Origin: Ignatzschineria ureiclastica
GTDB lineage: Bacteria > Pseudomonadota > Gammaproteobacteria > Cardiobacteriales > Wohlfahrtiimonadaceae
Direction of reading: 5' to 3'
DNA length: 64,000 nucleotides
Assembly (NCBI RefSeq): GCF_003121845.1
Contig: NZ_QEWQ01000001.1
Coordinates: forward strand, 62,001-126,000
Made by a program: the position numbers and the translations under genes. The notes under the pieces are model-generated. The model ran no database searches, had not been told where the DNA came from, and saw only the letters and a list, made by a program, of their open reading frames with translations. Positions 35,235 to 43,691 of this stretch are shown one piece after another; position 1 is the stretch's first letter; each line of letters opens with the position of its first letter.

Positions 35235-36968
35235 TTACCTTGCGATTAACTTAATATTTACATCATCTAACAAGGCATCGGGCTTCGTTCCCATAATCCG
35301 TAATGTACTTCGCATTACTTCACTGAAGATAGGCGCTGCCACTAATCCCCCATAATAACCCTCTTTCTTCGGATCATCTAACATCACTGCAACTACATAT
35401 TGTGGATCTGAAATCGGGGCAATTCCCACAAAGAAACTGCGATGATGATCGCTACTATATTTACCATTGATAATTTTACGAACCGTACCTGATTTACCAC
35501 CAATTCGGAAATTAGGAACATTAGCCCGCCAACCGCCGGCCCCTTTCGCTTTATTGGTCGCCGCTTCTAACATTAAAACCACTTGTTCTGTGACTTTAGG
35601 GCTAAATATCGCAGTCGTTTCAGGATAATAATCATCTTTTACGAGACGTAAAGGTCTAAAAGAACCTTGATTACCAAAAACTGTATACATCTGCGCTAAC
35701 TTGAGGGTATTGACACTAATACCATAACCATACGCTTTAGTGGCATATTCAAAAGGATCCACTTGCCAACGACGAAGTGAGCCCAATCTTCCGGGCTCTT
35801 CTCCTGTTAACCGGATCTCACTCTTCTTACCAATGCCAATATGATCATAAATCGTATAGAGAAGTGCCGGATCTAATGTTTCGGCAATTCTTGCAACACC
35901 GATATTACTAGACTTCATCAAGACGGTTGTAACATCCATCGAATCAGAAGGCGACACATCTCGTACCACATTTTTACCAATCCGATAGCCCCCGCGCCCT
36001 GTTTTGACGACAGAGTTGGGTTTCCACTTGCCCGATTCTAGTCCGGCAGCGACAACAAAAGGTTTGATTGTAGAACCAGGTTCAAAGGTATCGGCAATTG
36101 CTCTATTTTTAAGTAGAGATGCTTGACGATCGGCCAAACGATTAGGATTACCAGCCGGCTGATTTACCATCGCTAAGATATCGCCGGTACGCATATCGGC
36201 TACCACCACAGAACCGGCTGTGGCATTATGTTTAATCATCGCTGCTTTAAGCGCACGATAAGCAGAAATTTGTATACGTCGATCAATAGTCAACGTCAAG
36301 TCTTGGCTTGCATGGTAATTCTCAAGATCAATAATTTCAGTACGCTCAATCACACGTCCTTTTGCATCTTTACGAATACGCGTGACGGTATCATCCCCTT
36401 TAAGCCAATCTTGATAGGTAAGCTCAATCCCTTCAATTCCATTATCATCAATATCCGTAAAGCCTAAGATATGAGAGGTGATCTCGGCATCAGGATAGTA
36501 ACGTTTATACTCTACTTGCTCATAAACGCCGGGAATTCGAAGATCCATAAGCACTTTCGCTTCATGCGGAGGTAATTGACGTTTGAGCCAATAAAAACGA
36601 GATTCTTGACGGGAAAGTACAAGTTGCTTGAGATCCTCTTCGGGACGATCTAGAAAATAAGCCAACTTGGGTAATTCATGCAGATTTTGGCTTAAAATAC
36701 TAGGATCAATCCAGATAGATCGAACCTCTGTCGAGATAGCAATAGGTTCACCATTACGATCATAAATGGTACCGCGTACTGCTTGGTTCTTAATGTGGCG
36801 TACAAAACGGTTATCACCCTGCTCTAGCAGAAAATCCGTATGATAATATTGTAAGTAGAGTCCACGACTAATCACCGCAATCGCAACGATTACAAAAAAA
36901 CTGAGCACAAAATATTTTCGCCAGCGAATATCTTTAGTCTTTTTAGACTTTTTAGATTTATTTTTCAT
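35235..36968 (-). CDS. ftsI: Division-specific penicillin-binding protein 3 (FtsI)
   Basis: This 577-residue class B PBP has a basic cytoplasmic start, one membrane helix (about 18-36), a pedestal domain (VRGTIYDRNGEPIAIST), and a transpeptidase domain. The active-site motifs are intact: S299-T-I-K302, S353-S-N355 and K492-S-G-T. It cross-links septal peptidoglycan with FtsW and FtsL. Its position between ftsL and murE confirms FtsI rather than PBP2, whose gene lies at 54369. Confidence 0.95.
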   Translation of the reverse strand: MKNKSKKSKKTKDIRWRKYFVLSFFVIVAIAVISRGLYLQYYHTDFLLEQGDNRFVRHIKNQAVRGTIYDRNGEPIAISTEVRSIWIDPSILSQNLHELPKLAYFLDRPEEDLKQLVLSRQESRFYWLKRQLPPHEAKVLMDLRIPGVYEQVEYKRYYPDAEITSHILGFTDIDDNGIEGIELTYQDWLKGDDTVTRIRKDAKGRVIERTEIIDLENYHASQDLTLTIDRRIQISAYRALKAAMIKHNATAGSVVVADMRTGDILAMVNQPAGNPNRLADRQASLLKNRAIADTFEPGSTIKPFVVAAGLESGKWKPNSVVKTGRGGYRIGKNVVRDVSPSDSMDVTTVLMKSSNIGVARIAETLDPALLYTIYDHIGIGKKSEIRLTGEEPGRLGSLRRWQVDPFEYATKAYGYGISVNTLKLAQMYTVFGNQGSFRPLRLVKDDYYPETTAIFSPKVTEQVVLMLEAATNKAKGAGGWRANVPNFRIGGKSGTVRKIINGKYSSDHHRSFFVGIAPISDPQYVVAVMLDDPKKEGYYGGLVAAPIFSEVMRSTLRIMGTKPDALLDDVNIKLIAR

Positions 36969-37066
36969 CAGTTATTTTTCAATCTCTCTACAAGCTTTTG
37001 TAGGAATGAAATCCCAAATTTTATCAAATCGGATTCCGCAATATCCAACAATCCATTACACCTATT

Positions 37067-37384
37067 TTATTGCGCATTAATAGTAGGCTCTAATCCTACA
37101 TATTTCACATCTGTATCCGTTTCAATAATATAAACAACGGCAGTTTCATCAGGAACGACCATGTGTAACTGCTCTCTCGTCTCTTGATCAAGAAGCGCTT
37201 CGGTTACTAGCATACTCTCTTCTAAACGTAGGCGACCATATTCTTCCTGAAGACTACGATTTGCACGCTCTAGATGATCGATCTCATTCCAAAGTTTATA
37301 ACCTTCTTGAATAGTCATTGCACGATTAACACCAAGGCTAACCACTGCAAGCATGACAACAATGATTAATTTTTCTACTCTCAT
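37067..37384 (-). CDS. ftsL: Cell division protein FtsL
   Basis: This 105-residue bitopic protein has an N-terminal helix (LIIVVMLAVVSLGVNRAM, about 6-23) followed by a periplasmic coiled coil (YKLWNEIDHLERANRSLQEE...RLRLEESMLVTEALLDQETR). Sequence conservation in FtsL is low, so the call rests on size, topology and location between rsmH and ftsI. Its ATG overlaps the rsmH stop (ATGA), indicating coupling. It links FtsB/FtsQ to the septal synthase. Confidence 0.88.
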   Translation of the reverse strand: MRVEKLIIVVMLAVVSLGVNRAMTIQEGYKLWNEIDHLERANRSLQEEYGRLRLEESMLVTEALLDQETREQLHMVVPDETAVVYIIETDTDVKYVGLEPTINAQ

Positions 37385-38316
37385 ATTACCCTCTCTGCAA
37401 CTCGTAAAATGGCGCTTCGAGAACGCACATTATCTCGACATTCGGCTTCACTTGCCTTGACAGGCTTGCCAATAATTTTTAAAGGGGCTTTCCCCGTACT
37501 AATTAAGATCGGTAGATCAGGATAGAGATCCTTTTCAGTTGATTGCGCTTTCATAAAATGTTTCACTATTCGATCTTCTAAAGAGTGAAAACTGATAACC
37601 GCTAATCGACCTTTGGGCGCTAATAACTCTGATGCTTGTGATAACGCACTCTCTAACTGATCAAGTTCCCCATTTACTGCGATACGGATTGCTTGAAACA
37701 CTCGAGTTGCGGGATGAATTCGTCCTTCTTTAAAAGGCATAGCATCGCTAATAATATTCGCTAACTGTACAGTTGAAGTGATGGGCGTTTCTTGTCGGTA
37801 ACTGTCTATTGCTCTTGCAATCCGACTAGAAAAGCGCTCTTCTCCATAAGTTTTAAATACCCGAATCATCTCATCTACATCGGTGTCTGAAATCCATTTC
37901 TCAGCGCTCAATGGTGCATCTTGATCCATTCGCATATCAAGAGGTCCTTCCTTCATGAAGCTAAACCCACGTTCAGCGACATCAAGTTGTGGAGAAGAGA
38001 CCCCGATATCCATCAAAATTCCATCGACCTTATCAATCCCTAAATTTTGAATTAAAGTCGCCATATTACCCATCTCTCCCCGTACAAAACGAAAGTTTTC
38101 AAACTGAGAAAAATGTTCTAAAGCATAAGCTTGTGCTGTTAAATCGCGATCAATACCGATCAATAATCCATCTTGATTTAGATGTTTTAAGATCTCTCTC
38201 GAATGCCCACCTCGTCCAAAAGTCGCATCAATATAGGTCCCTTCGGGCCGAATATTGAGTGCTTCAATCGACTCTTCTAGGAGCACAGAGATATGTTTAT
38301 TTGATGTGGTCTTCAC
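37381..38316 (-). CDS. rsmH: 16S rRNA (cytosine-1402-N4)-methyltransferase RsmH
   Basis: This 311-residue protein (formerly MraW) methylates C1402 of 16S rRNA. HISVLLEESIEAL at the start, IDATFGRGGHSREIL (SAM site), DGILMDIGVSSPQLD, PLDMRMDQ and ISFHSLEDRIVKHF are diagnostic. It is the first gene of the dcw run here. Three MraZ-type boxes lie 58-82 bp upstream, where mraZ would normally be found. Confidence 0.96.
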   Translation of the reverse strand: MKTTSNKHISVLLEESIEALNIRPEGTYIDATFGRGGHSREILKHLNQDGLLIGIDRDLTAQAYALEHFSQFENFRFVRGEMGNMATLIQNLGIDKVDGILMDIGVSSPQLDVAERGFSFMKEGPLDMRMDQDAPLSAEKWISDTDVDEMIRVFKTYGEERFSSRIARAIDSYRQETPITSTVQLANIISDAMPFKEGRIHPATRVFQAIRIAVNGELDQLESALSQASELLAPKGRLAVISFHSLEDRIVKHFMKAQSTEKDLYPDLPILISTGKAPLKIIGKPVKASEAECRDNVRSRSAILRVAERVI

Positions 38317-38373
38317 AGCAACCCTTTAATTCTATTTAGTAATCAGGAATATTACACTTTATTGTTTGATTTT

Positions 38374-38398
38374 GCCACTTTTCCCCACAATTCTCCAC
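38374..38398 (-). promoter_or_regulatory. Triple MraZ-type operator upstream of rsmH
   Basis: Read on the minus strand, GTGGA, GTGGG and GTGGC start exactly 10 bp apart (38398, 38388 and 38378), giving TGG-type repeats with 5-nt spacers. This is the arrangement known for MraZ at the E. coli mra promoter. A TAATAT on the same strand (about 38355) could be the -10. Binding by MraZ is inferred; no mraZ gene is adjacent. Confidence 0.6.
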
Positions 38399-38415
38399 AA
38401 AATTTATTTTTTACC

Positions 38416-38440
38416 AAAAAAAACGCAACCATTTGTTGCG
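38416..38440 (-). terminator. Rho-independent terminator after the small pilin-tail-like gene
   Basis: On the minus strand CGCAAC, loop AAATG, GTTGCG is followed by eight T. It ends transcription of the gene at 38563-39021 before the rsmH control region. Confidence 0.85.
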
Positions 38441-38562
38441 CTTTTAGTAATTTCTAATCCAACGGGATACTCTTTAGTCGTTACTGCTTAGAGTTCACAA
38501 TAATCGGGCTAAAAATAAGCAAAATCCCTCTATTTCTATTAAAAATATCGGATTTTTATCAT

Positions 38563-39021
38563 TTATAATCGACATTGAGTAGGCGTTTTTCGATTAGGTA
38601 AAGAACTTTCAATACATTTTACTTTGCCTGAACGTAACTCCGAAAACGACTTAAATGCAAACAGTAATGAGGGTCCCTCTTTCTGTGATTTCCCTTGATA
38701 TTGCACATAAATCTGCTGATTAGGGTAGAAAGTGATTTCTGCTATTTGGGGCATTTTTTCAGAAAGATAATCCCCTGGAACAGTCATCGGCATCGGTAGG
38801 CCATCTTGCGGTAAATTCGGTGCAATCACTGTAAAAATGGCCTTTAAGGACTTAATATCTTCATCGATTTGCCATTTTTTCCAGTAATCCCACACAATTA
38901 TTCCACTTAGCCCCACTACGATAAAAAACAAGACCAACATGATAGTAGATTCTGGTTTGATTCGATCTAACAGTTTTTCATTCACAGCTCTATCCCACTC
39001 TCTCTTTCGGTTAATACTCAA
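38563..39021 (-). CDS. Small membrane protein with pilin-like C-terminal cysteine pair
   Basis: I do not recognise the family. The 152-residue protein has a charged cytoplasmic start (MSINRKREWDRAVNEKLL), one helix (about 27-45, TIMLVLFFIVVGLSGIIVWD) and an exported domain. It ends KVKCIESSLPNRKTPTQCRL. The C...LP...C pattern resembles the C-terminal disulfide loop of type IV pilins, as in the neighbouring pilin (WKCEG...LPSSC). However, the N-terminus lacks the G-F-T-L-x-E prepilin site, so it would not be processed by PilD. A pilus accessory protein is a reasonable guess. It lies 182 bp after the pilin gene. Confidence 0.6.
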   Translation of the reverse strand: MSINRKREWDRAVNEKLLDRIKPESTIMLVLFFIVVGLSGIIVWDYWKKWQIDEDIKSLKAIFTVIAPNLPQDGLPMPMTVPGDYLSEKMPQIAEITFYPNQQIYVQYQGKSQKEGPSLLFAFKSFSELRSGKVKCIESSLPNRKTPTQCRL

Positions 39022-39203
39022 ATGCCATTAAACAATAATATTGAATAGCCTTACATCGAGTTTCATAACATAAGCCTCTAGAATATCACGAAATATCCCT
39101 TTTTTTTGCAGGAAAATTCTCAAGTTATAGCGCTATGACAACAATCAGTCATAATCTTTGAACCCTCTCACACTACCTAAACAGATCTTTTAATATCAAT
39201 CAA

Positions 39204-39803
39204 TTAAGACTTACAACTACTTGGAAGATCTGATTCTTTTATGTTTATTCCCTCACATTTCCAACGAATTAGACCACTATCCACCACATTTCCCGTTAAA
39301 ATGAGTTGTACAGCGCCATCCTTCTCCCCAGAAATATCATCATTAAATGTAACCGTAATTGTCTCTCCTTCTAATTGAATGGAATCGACACTATTTCCTC
39401 GATAACTCTCCGCATCAGGAAGTCCCAATACTTTATTATTATCGGGCCATTTACCATTTAAGGTGTAGTAGACTTCAGCATCTAACTGCATTGCACTTGC
39501 CAGCGTCATACCTTCAGTAATTTTCGCACTCTGTACATAATTCCGATAAATAGGGACTGCAATCATACTCATCACCGCCACTAAAGCTAAAACAATCAAA
39601 AGTTCCATGAGCGTAAAACCTGCCTCTTGATTCGCCTTATCTTTTAAATGATTCGCATAGAAAGCTGATGAAATTTGATGATTCTGCTTTGATTGATCAT
39701 TCGATGAATAATGCGATGGATAATCCAATAATATTTTAGGCATTATTTGCGAGGATACTTGATTTTTCCAATGATTTATTACTGCTTTCCATAGATTTTT
39801 CAT
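39204..39803 (-). CDS. Type IV pilin-like protein with unusually long leader
   Basis: This 199-residue protein has a type III prepilin signal at residues 62-67: G62 then FTLMELLIVL, with Glu at mature position 5. A typical pilin helix (AVMSMIAVPIYRNYVQSAKI) and a C-terminal disulfide-type end (WKCEGINIKESDLPSSCKS) follow. Mature length is about 137 residues, as for PilA/PilE-class subunits. The leader of 62 polar residues is far longer than the usual 6-30. The start is well supported: GAGGT lies 8 nt before the ATG, and no alternative start codon occurs close to the cleavage site. PilD (47794) would cleave it. Confidence 0.85.
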   Translation of the reverse strand: MKNLWKAVINHWKNQVSSQIMPKILLDYPSHYSSNDQSKQNHQISSAFYANHLKDKANQEAGFTLMELLIVLALVAVMSMIAVPIYRNYVQSAKITEGMTLASAMQLDAEVYYTLNGKWPDNNKVLGLPDAESYRGNSVDSIQLEGETITVTFNDDISGEKDGAVQLILTGNVVDSGLIRWKCEGINIKESDLPSSCKS

Positions 39804-40127
39804 TTGCTTTTACCTCTTTGAAGTACTATTCAAAGTACTCTTTAAAATAATCAAAATGGTGATATACCCATTTTAAAGTTAGTACAGCATTGCGAAATAT
39901 GGAAAAAAACATAATAATTAACAATAAATGGATCAGTTAATATCGTGTAATGATCAGATGCCATAGATTCAGTATCATTAGTTCTGTGAAATGAATTCGT
40001 GTAATAGATTTATATAATCGAATGATGACTTGAACTAACATAGATACAATCTACAGAAAAGCCCCTTTATCAATAAAATCCGAATTCCACTATACTATTC
40101 AATATTTCAACTCATAGGAATGAGCAC
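39804..40127. other. Divergent intergenic region between pilin and M48 protease
   Basis: This 324-bp AT-rich region includes a leader hairpin of the pilin mRNA (39816-39835) and a second inverted repeat, AAAATGG/CCATTTT (about 39857-39878). A TATACT at about 40092 may be the -10 for the protease. I see no sigma-54 type promoter for the pilin. Confidence 0.45.
39812..39835 (-). promoter_or_regulatory. Leader hairpin abutting the pilin ribosome-binding site
   Basis: On the minus strand CTTTGAA, loop TAGTAC, TTCAAAG forms a perfect 7-bp stem whose last base is shared with the GAGGT ribosome-binding site. It could influence translation or mRNA stability of the pilin. Confidence 0.5.
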
Positions 40128-40922
40128 ATGACACTACTATTTCGTTCTTTTGCACTCTTGCTTATTGGATTATTCTTAACGGCTTGTGCTAACACTACAC
40201 AAATGGGATTAACTGGCGTAAAACGTTCACAGCTTCAATTAATTCCAGCCGAAACCCTTAATAATCAATCTAAAGAACAATATATGGGGCTTATTTCAGA
40301 AGCAAAGCAACAAGGTGCAATTGATAATAATTCAAAAACAGCCCGCCGAGTGACGACAGTCTTTAAAAAGCTCGTTCCTCAAACTCGCCAATTTAGACAA
40401 GATAGCAATCAATTTGATTGGGAAATTAACGTTATTCGCAGCAATGAACTCAATGCTTTTGCGATGCCCGGCGGGAAAATGGTGGTGTATAGTGGTATTG
40501 TTGAACGATTAAATCTCTCTGATGATGAAATTGCCGCGATCGTCGGTCATGAAATGGCCCATGTATTACGGGAACATAGTCGAGAAAAAGTATCGCAAGA
40601 GGTCTTAAAATCATCAGGGATCTCAATTGTCTCACAAGTATTTGGATTAGGAGATGCCGGCGACTCACTACTACAACAAGCTGGGAACCTAGCCCTTTCT
40701 CTCCCCTTCTCTCGCACAATGGAAAGTGAAGCAGATGTCATTGGGCTTGAGCTAATGGCTTTAGCGGGATATGACCCGAATGCAGCAGTCACACTATGGC
40801 AGAAAATGGGACAAGCCGGTGGCAATAGCGGGAGTTCCCTTCTTTCAACGCATCCCTCCGGACCTGAAAGAATTACCAATTTACAAGCACAAATTCCCAA
40901 AGTCAGTCATTTGAAAAAATAA
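40128..40922 (+). CDS. M48-family metalloprotease lipoprotein (LoiP/YggG-like)
   Basis: This 264-residue protein has a lipoprotein signal (LFLTAC, Cys20). Its peptidase domain carries zinc motif HEMAH (141-145), preceded by NAFAMPGGKMVVYSGIV, with the third ligand in ESEADVIG (about 199-206) and STHPSGPERI near the end. This is the architecture of LoiP and related outer-membrane quality-control proteases. TPR repeats of BepA are absent. It is a single gene convergent with holB. Confidence 0.88.
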   Translation: MTLLFRSFALLLIGLFLTACANTTQMGLTGVKRSQLQLIPAETLNNQSKEQYMGLISEAKQQGAIDNNSKTARRVTTVFKKLVPQTRQFRQDSNQFDWEINVIRSNELNAFAMPGGKMVVYSGIVERLNLSDDEIAAIVGHEMAHVLREHSREKVSQEVLKSSGISIVSQVFGLGDAGDSLLQQAGNLALSLPFSRTMESEADVIGLELMALAGYDPNAAVTLWQKMGQAGGNSGSSLLSTHPSGPERITNLQAQIPKVSHLKK

Positions 40923-40964
40923 CATTCAAACCACTCAAAAGAGATTGAAGAAACATTAAGAGAA

Positions 40965-41933
40965 TTAAGAGAAATTAATGAACCATGCTTCAAGTGCCCA
41001 AGAGGTGCGTGTTTGCGTGGTTCTTGCACGATTAATCTCTACTAACTGTTCATATTGTGTTAACCGCTTTTGTGCCGAAAATTGCTTAACTGATTGAACT
41101 ATCGCTTGTAACTCTACTGGGATCTCTCCTCGATAAAGATCAAGCGAAGCAATCATCACAAAAAAGAGCAAAGCAAAAGTGAGCGATTCAACTGTGATAA
41201 GTTCATTCACTTGACCAATTTCTTGAAAATCTCCGACAAAAAGGCATTCCAGAATCGCTATGATGTCACGCCCTTTCTCCTGATAACTCGGTAGTAATGC
41301 TAAAGCAGATAAAGGCGCATTTAAACTAATTGCGAGCAAAAGTGCTAAATCTTGGGGCAAAGCCGATCTGTGCGTCATGAGCTCTAAGCTGTGCAAAGCT
41401 TCAAGCGGTTCTGGTGAAGCGATATAATCGCTCTGACAACGACTTCTTACAGTGATTGGCAAGCGTTCCATAGCACTACTCTCTAGGATAAAATAGAGCT
41501 CTGCAGGGGGTTCTTCTAAAACCTTTAAAAGACTATTCGCAGCGTTAATATTGAGCCGGTCGGCCTCTTTAATCACCACAATTTTCCGCCCCGTTTCCGG
41601 CGTTAATTGAGCAAAATGATGAATTTTTCGCACTTCATCAACTTTAATCTCTTGCTCCCCCCCCATAGTATAAAGATCAGGGTGAAATCCGGAAGCAAGC
41701 CAACGACAACTCTGACATTGCCCACAAGGCTCCAAAGTTTCACTGACCGATTGACATAAAATTCCGGCAACAAGATGATCAATCAAAATCGATTTACCAA
41801 TCCCTCGCTCACCGTACAAGAGCAAAGATTGAGGCGGCGTCAGATCTGATTGCTGATAACGGATCATTAATCGCTGATAATCGTCTAACAACCAAGGAAG
41901 CTGATGAAAATGCACGATTTGAGGAGTAGTCAT
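40965..41933 (-). CDS. holB: DNA polymerase III subunit delta'
   Basis: This 322-residue clamp-loader subunit has a degenerate Walker A (GERGIGKSILID), a four-Cys zinc module (CQSVSETLEPCGQCQSC), and the AAA+ segment ADRLNINAANSLLKVLEEPP with SRCQSDY (SRC motif). Its ATG overlaps the tmk stop by 4 bp. It is the last gene of the acpP-fabF-mltG-tmk-holB series. Confidence 0.93.
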   Translation of the reverse strand: MTTPQIVHFHQLPWLLDDYQRLMIRYQQSDLTPPQSLLLYGERGIGKSILIDHLVAGILCQSVSETLEPCGQCQSCRWLASGFHPDLYTMGGEQEIKVDEVRKIHHFAQLTPETGRKIVVIKEADRLNINAANSLLKVLEEPPAELYFILESSAMERLPITVRSRCQSDYIASPEPLEALHSLELMTHRSALPQDLALLLAISLNAPLSALALLPSYQEKGRDIIAILECLFVGDFQEIGQVNELITVESLTFALLFFVMIASLDLYRGEIPVELQAIVQSVKQFSAQKRLTQYEQLVEINRARTTQTRTSWALEAWFINFS

Positions 41934-42577
41934 AATCCTTGAATCCCCTTTACCGCATGCATAGCAATGAGTTGATCTAATTTTTCCTCGATCATCGCTG
42001 TCACTTTCTCAATCGATTGAGTCGCATCGATACGATAAAATTGTGAGGGACGCTGTTCAGATAATGCTTGAAAACCACTTGCAATGGACTCAAAAAAAGC
42101 AATATTTTCCACTTCAAATCGATCCTGCTCCCCTCGGCGATTAACCCGCTTCATTCCTTCTAATATAGGAATATCAAACCAAAAAGTACAATCAGGGCGC
42201 AGATCCCCCTGTACAAGTTGCTCAAGAATTGCAATATTCTCTAAAGGCATCCCGCGACCATAGCCTTGATAGGCATAACTCGATTCTGTAAAACGGTCAC
42301 AGAGCACCCATTTCCCAGCCTGAAGCGCCGGGAGAATCACCTGTGATAAATGCTCAGCACGGGCAGCAAACATCAGCAGCAGCTCTGTCATTTGGCTCAT
42401 TTTTTGTGATTTATCGAGGAGTAAACCTCTAATCTGTTCACTAAGCGCTGTTCCACCGGGTTCACGAGTTGTAATCACTTCTAAACCTTGTTGTTGCAGA
42501 AATTTTGAGACAGCCAAAATTTGTGTACTCTTTCCTGCACCCTCTGTCCCTTCAAAAGTGATAAAACAGCCTTTCAT
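41930..42577 (-). CDS. tmk: Thymidylate kinase
   Basis: This 215-residue enzyme phosphorylates dTMP to dTDP. It has P-loop FEGTEGAGKSTQ (about 8-19), the dTMP-binding TREPGGTALSEQIR, and DRFTESSYAYQGYGRG. It lies between mltG and holB, as in most gammaproteobacteria, and overlaps holB. Confidence 0.96.
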   Translation of the reverse strand: MKGCFITFEGTEGAGKSTQILAVSKFLQQQGLEVITTREPGGTALSEQIRGLLLDKSQKMSQMTELLLMFAARAEHLSQVILPALQAGKWVLCDRFTESSYAYQGYGRGMPLENIAILEQLVQGDLRPDCTFWFDIPILEGMKRVNRRGEQDRFEVENIAFFESIASGFQALSEQRPSQFYRIDATQSIEKVTAMIEEKLDQLIAMHAVKGIQGL

Positions 42578-42623
42578 CTATTCCTCTTCTTCTCTTTTCT
42601 CGGTGCATTGACTGATCTTACAA

Positions 42624-43691
42624 TCATTGCGATGATTTTTTCTGTGTCGCTTCCCACTGCCGATAAGCCCGCACAGCTCTATTATGTTCTTCTAGCGTAT
42701 TGGAAAATTGATGCCCTTCCGATACATATCCTTTCGCCACAAAATAGAGGCTTTTACCAGGCTTAGGGTGGCTTGCAGCCCAAATAGCTTCGCGACTCGG
42801 CATCGCAATCGGTGTCGGCGGCAAGCCATCTCGCGTATAGGTATTGTAAGGCGTATCTCGCTGCAGATCACTTCGATAAATTTTCCCATTACCTGCATAA
42901 CGCTCTCCTAACCCATAGATGACTGTGGGATCTGTTTGTAAACGCATCCCTTTTTGCAGTCGACGGACGAAAACCCCAGCAATTTCAGGCCGCTCTTCAG
43001 GAATGGCACTCTCTTTCTCAACAATAGAGGCTAAAGTTAACAATTCATGAGGGGTTTTCACTGGTAAATTCTCATCCCGCTTTTCCCAAGCTTGAGATAA
43101 GACCTTATCCATCGCTTCGTAACTTCTCTTAAGAAGATCTGCATCACTATAATTTTTGGGGAAGAAATAAGTATCCGGCAAAAAATACCCCTCATAAGGT
43201 TTTCCTTCAAGCCCTAATGCTACCATCACTTCATCGGGTGTAAGACCTTTCAGTGTCTGCTTAAGATAAGGGGATTTTTCTAATGCTTCTCTAACTTGCG
43301 TAAAATTCCAGCCTTCAATAATCGTAAAACTGTATTGAATACCGCGCCCACTCGTTAAAATAGAGAGCAGTTCAACAGGGGTTAACATCGGTTCAAGGGC
43401 ATATTCACCCACTTTAAGCTTGCTTGCTTCCCCCGTCAAACGCGCATACCACTTAAGATAGTTGCCATTTTTTAAAATATTGTCCCGCTCAAGTTCCGCA
43501 ACAACATTCTCAATGGTCATACCTGAACGAATATCTAACACCATTCCTGTTTCGGGTAGATTAAGTGGTGTACGTAAATTTGTCTCGATTGTTTGTACCG
43601 AAACAATTAAGCCACAAAGCACAACTCCCAAACAGAGAATGGCGGTAATTTTAGAAAAAAGGCAGCGTAATAAAAATCTTAGAAAACGCAT
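42624..43691 (-). CDS. mltG: Endolytic murein transglycosylase MltG
   Basis: This 355-residue inner-membrane protein has one N-terminal helix (about 12-31) and a LysM-like region (MVLDIRSGMTIENVVAELER). Its YceG domain has the catalytic Glu in LTLASIVEKESAIPEERPEI, followed by LQTDPTVIYGL, NTYTRDGLPPTPIAMP and YFVAKGYVSEGHQFSNTLEE. It cleaves nascent glycan strands. The ATG shares one base with the fabF stop (TAATG). pabC, often found here, is absent. Confidence 0.95.
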   Translation of the reverse strand: MRFLRFLLRCLFSKITAILCLGVVLCGLIVSVQTIETNLRTPLNLPETGMVLDIRSGMTIENVVAELERDNILKNGNYLKWYARLTGEASKLKVGEYALEPMLTPVELLSILTSGRGIQYSFTIIEGWNFTQVREALEKSPYLKQTLKGLTPDEVMVALGLEGKPYEGYFLPDTYFFPKNYSDADLLKRSYEAMDKVLSQAWEKRDENLPVKTPHELLTLASIVEKESAIPEERPEIAGVFVRRLQKGMRLQTDPTVIYGLGERYAGNGKIYRSDLQRDTPYNTYTRDGLPPTPIAMPSREAIWAASHPKPGKSLYFVAKGYVSEGHQFSNTLEEHNRAVRAYRQWEATQKKSSQ

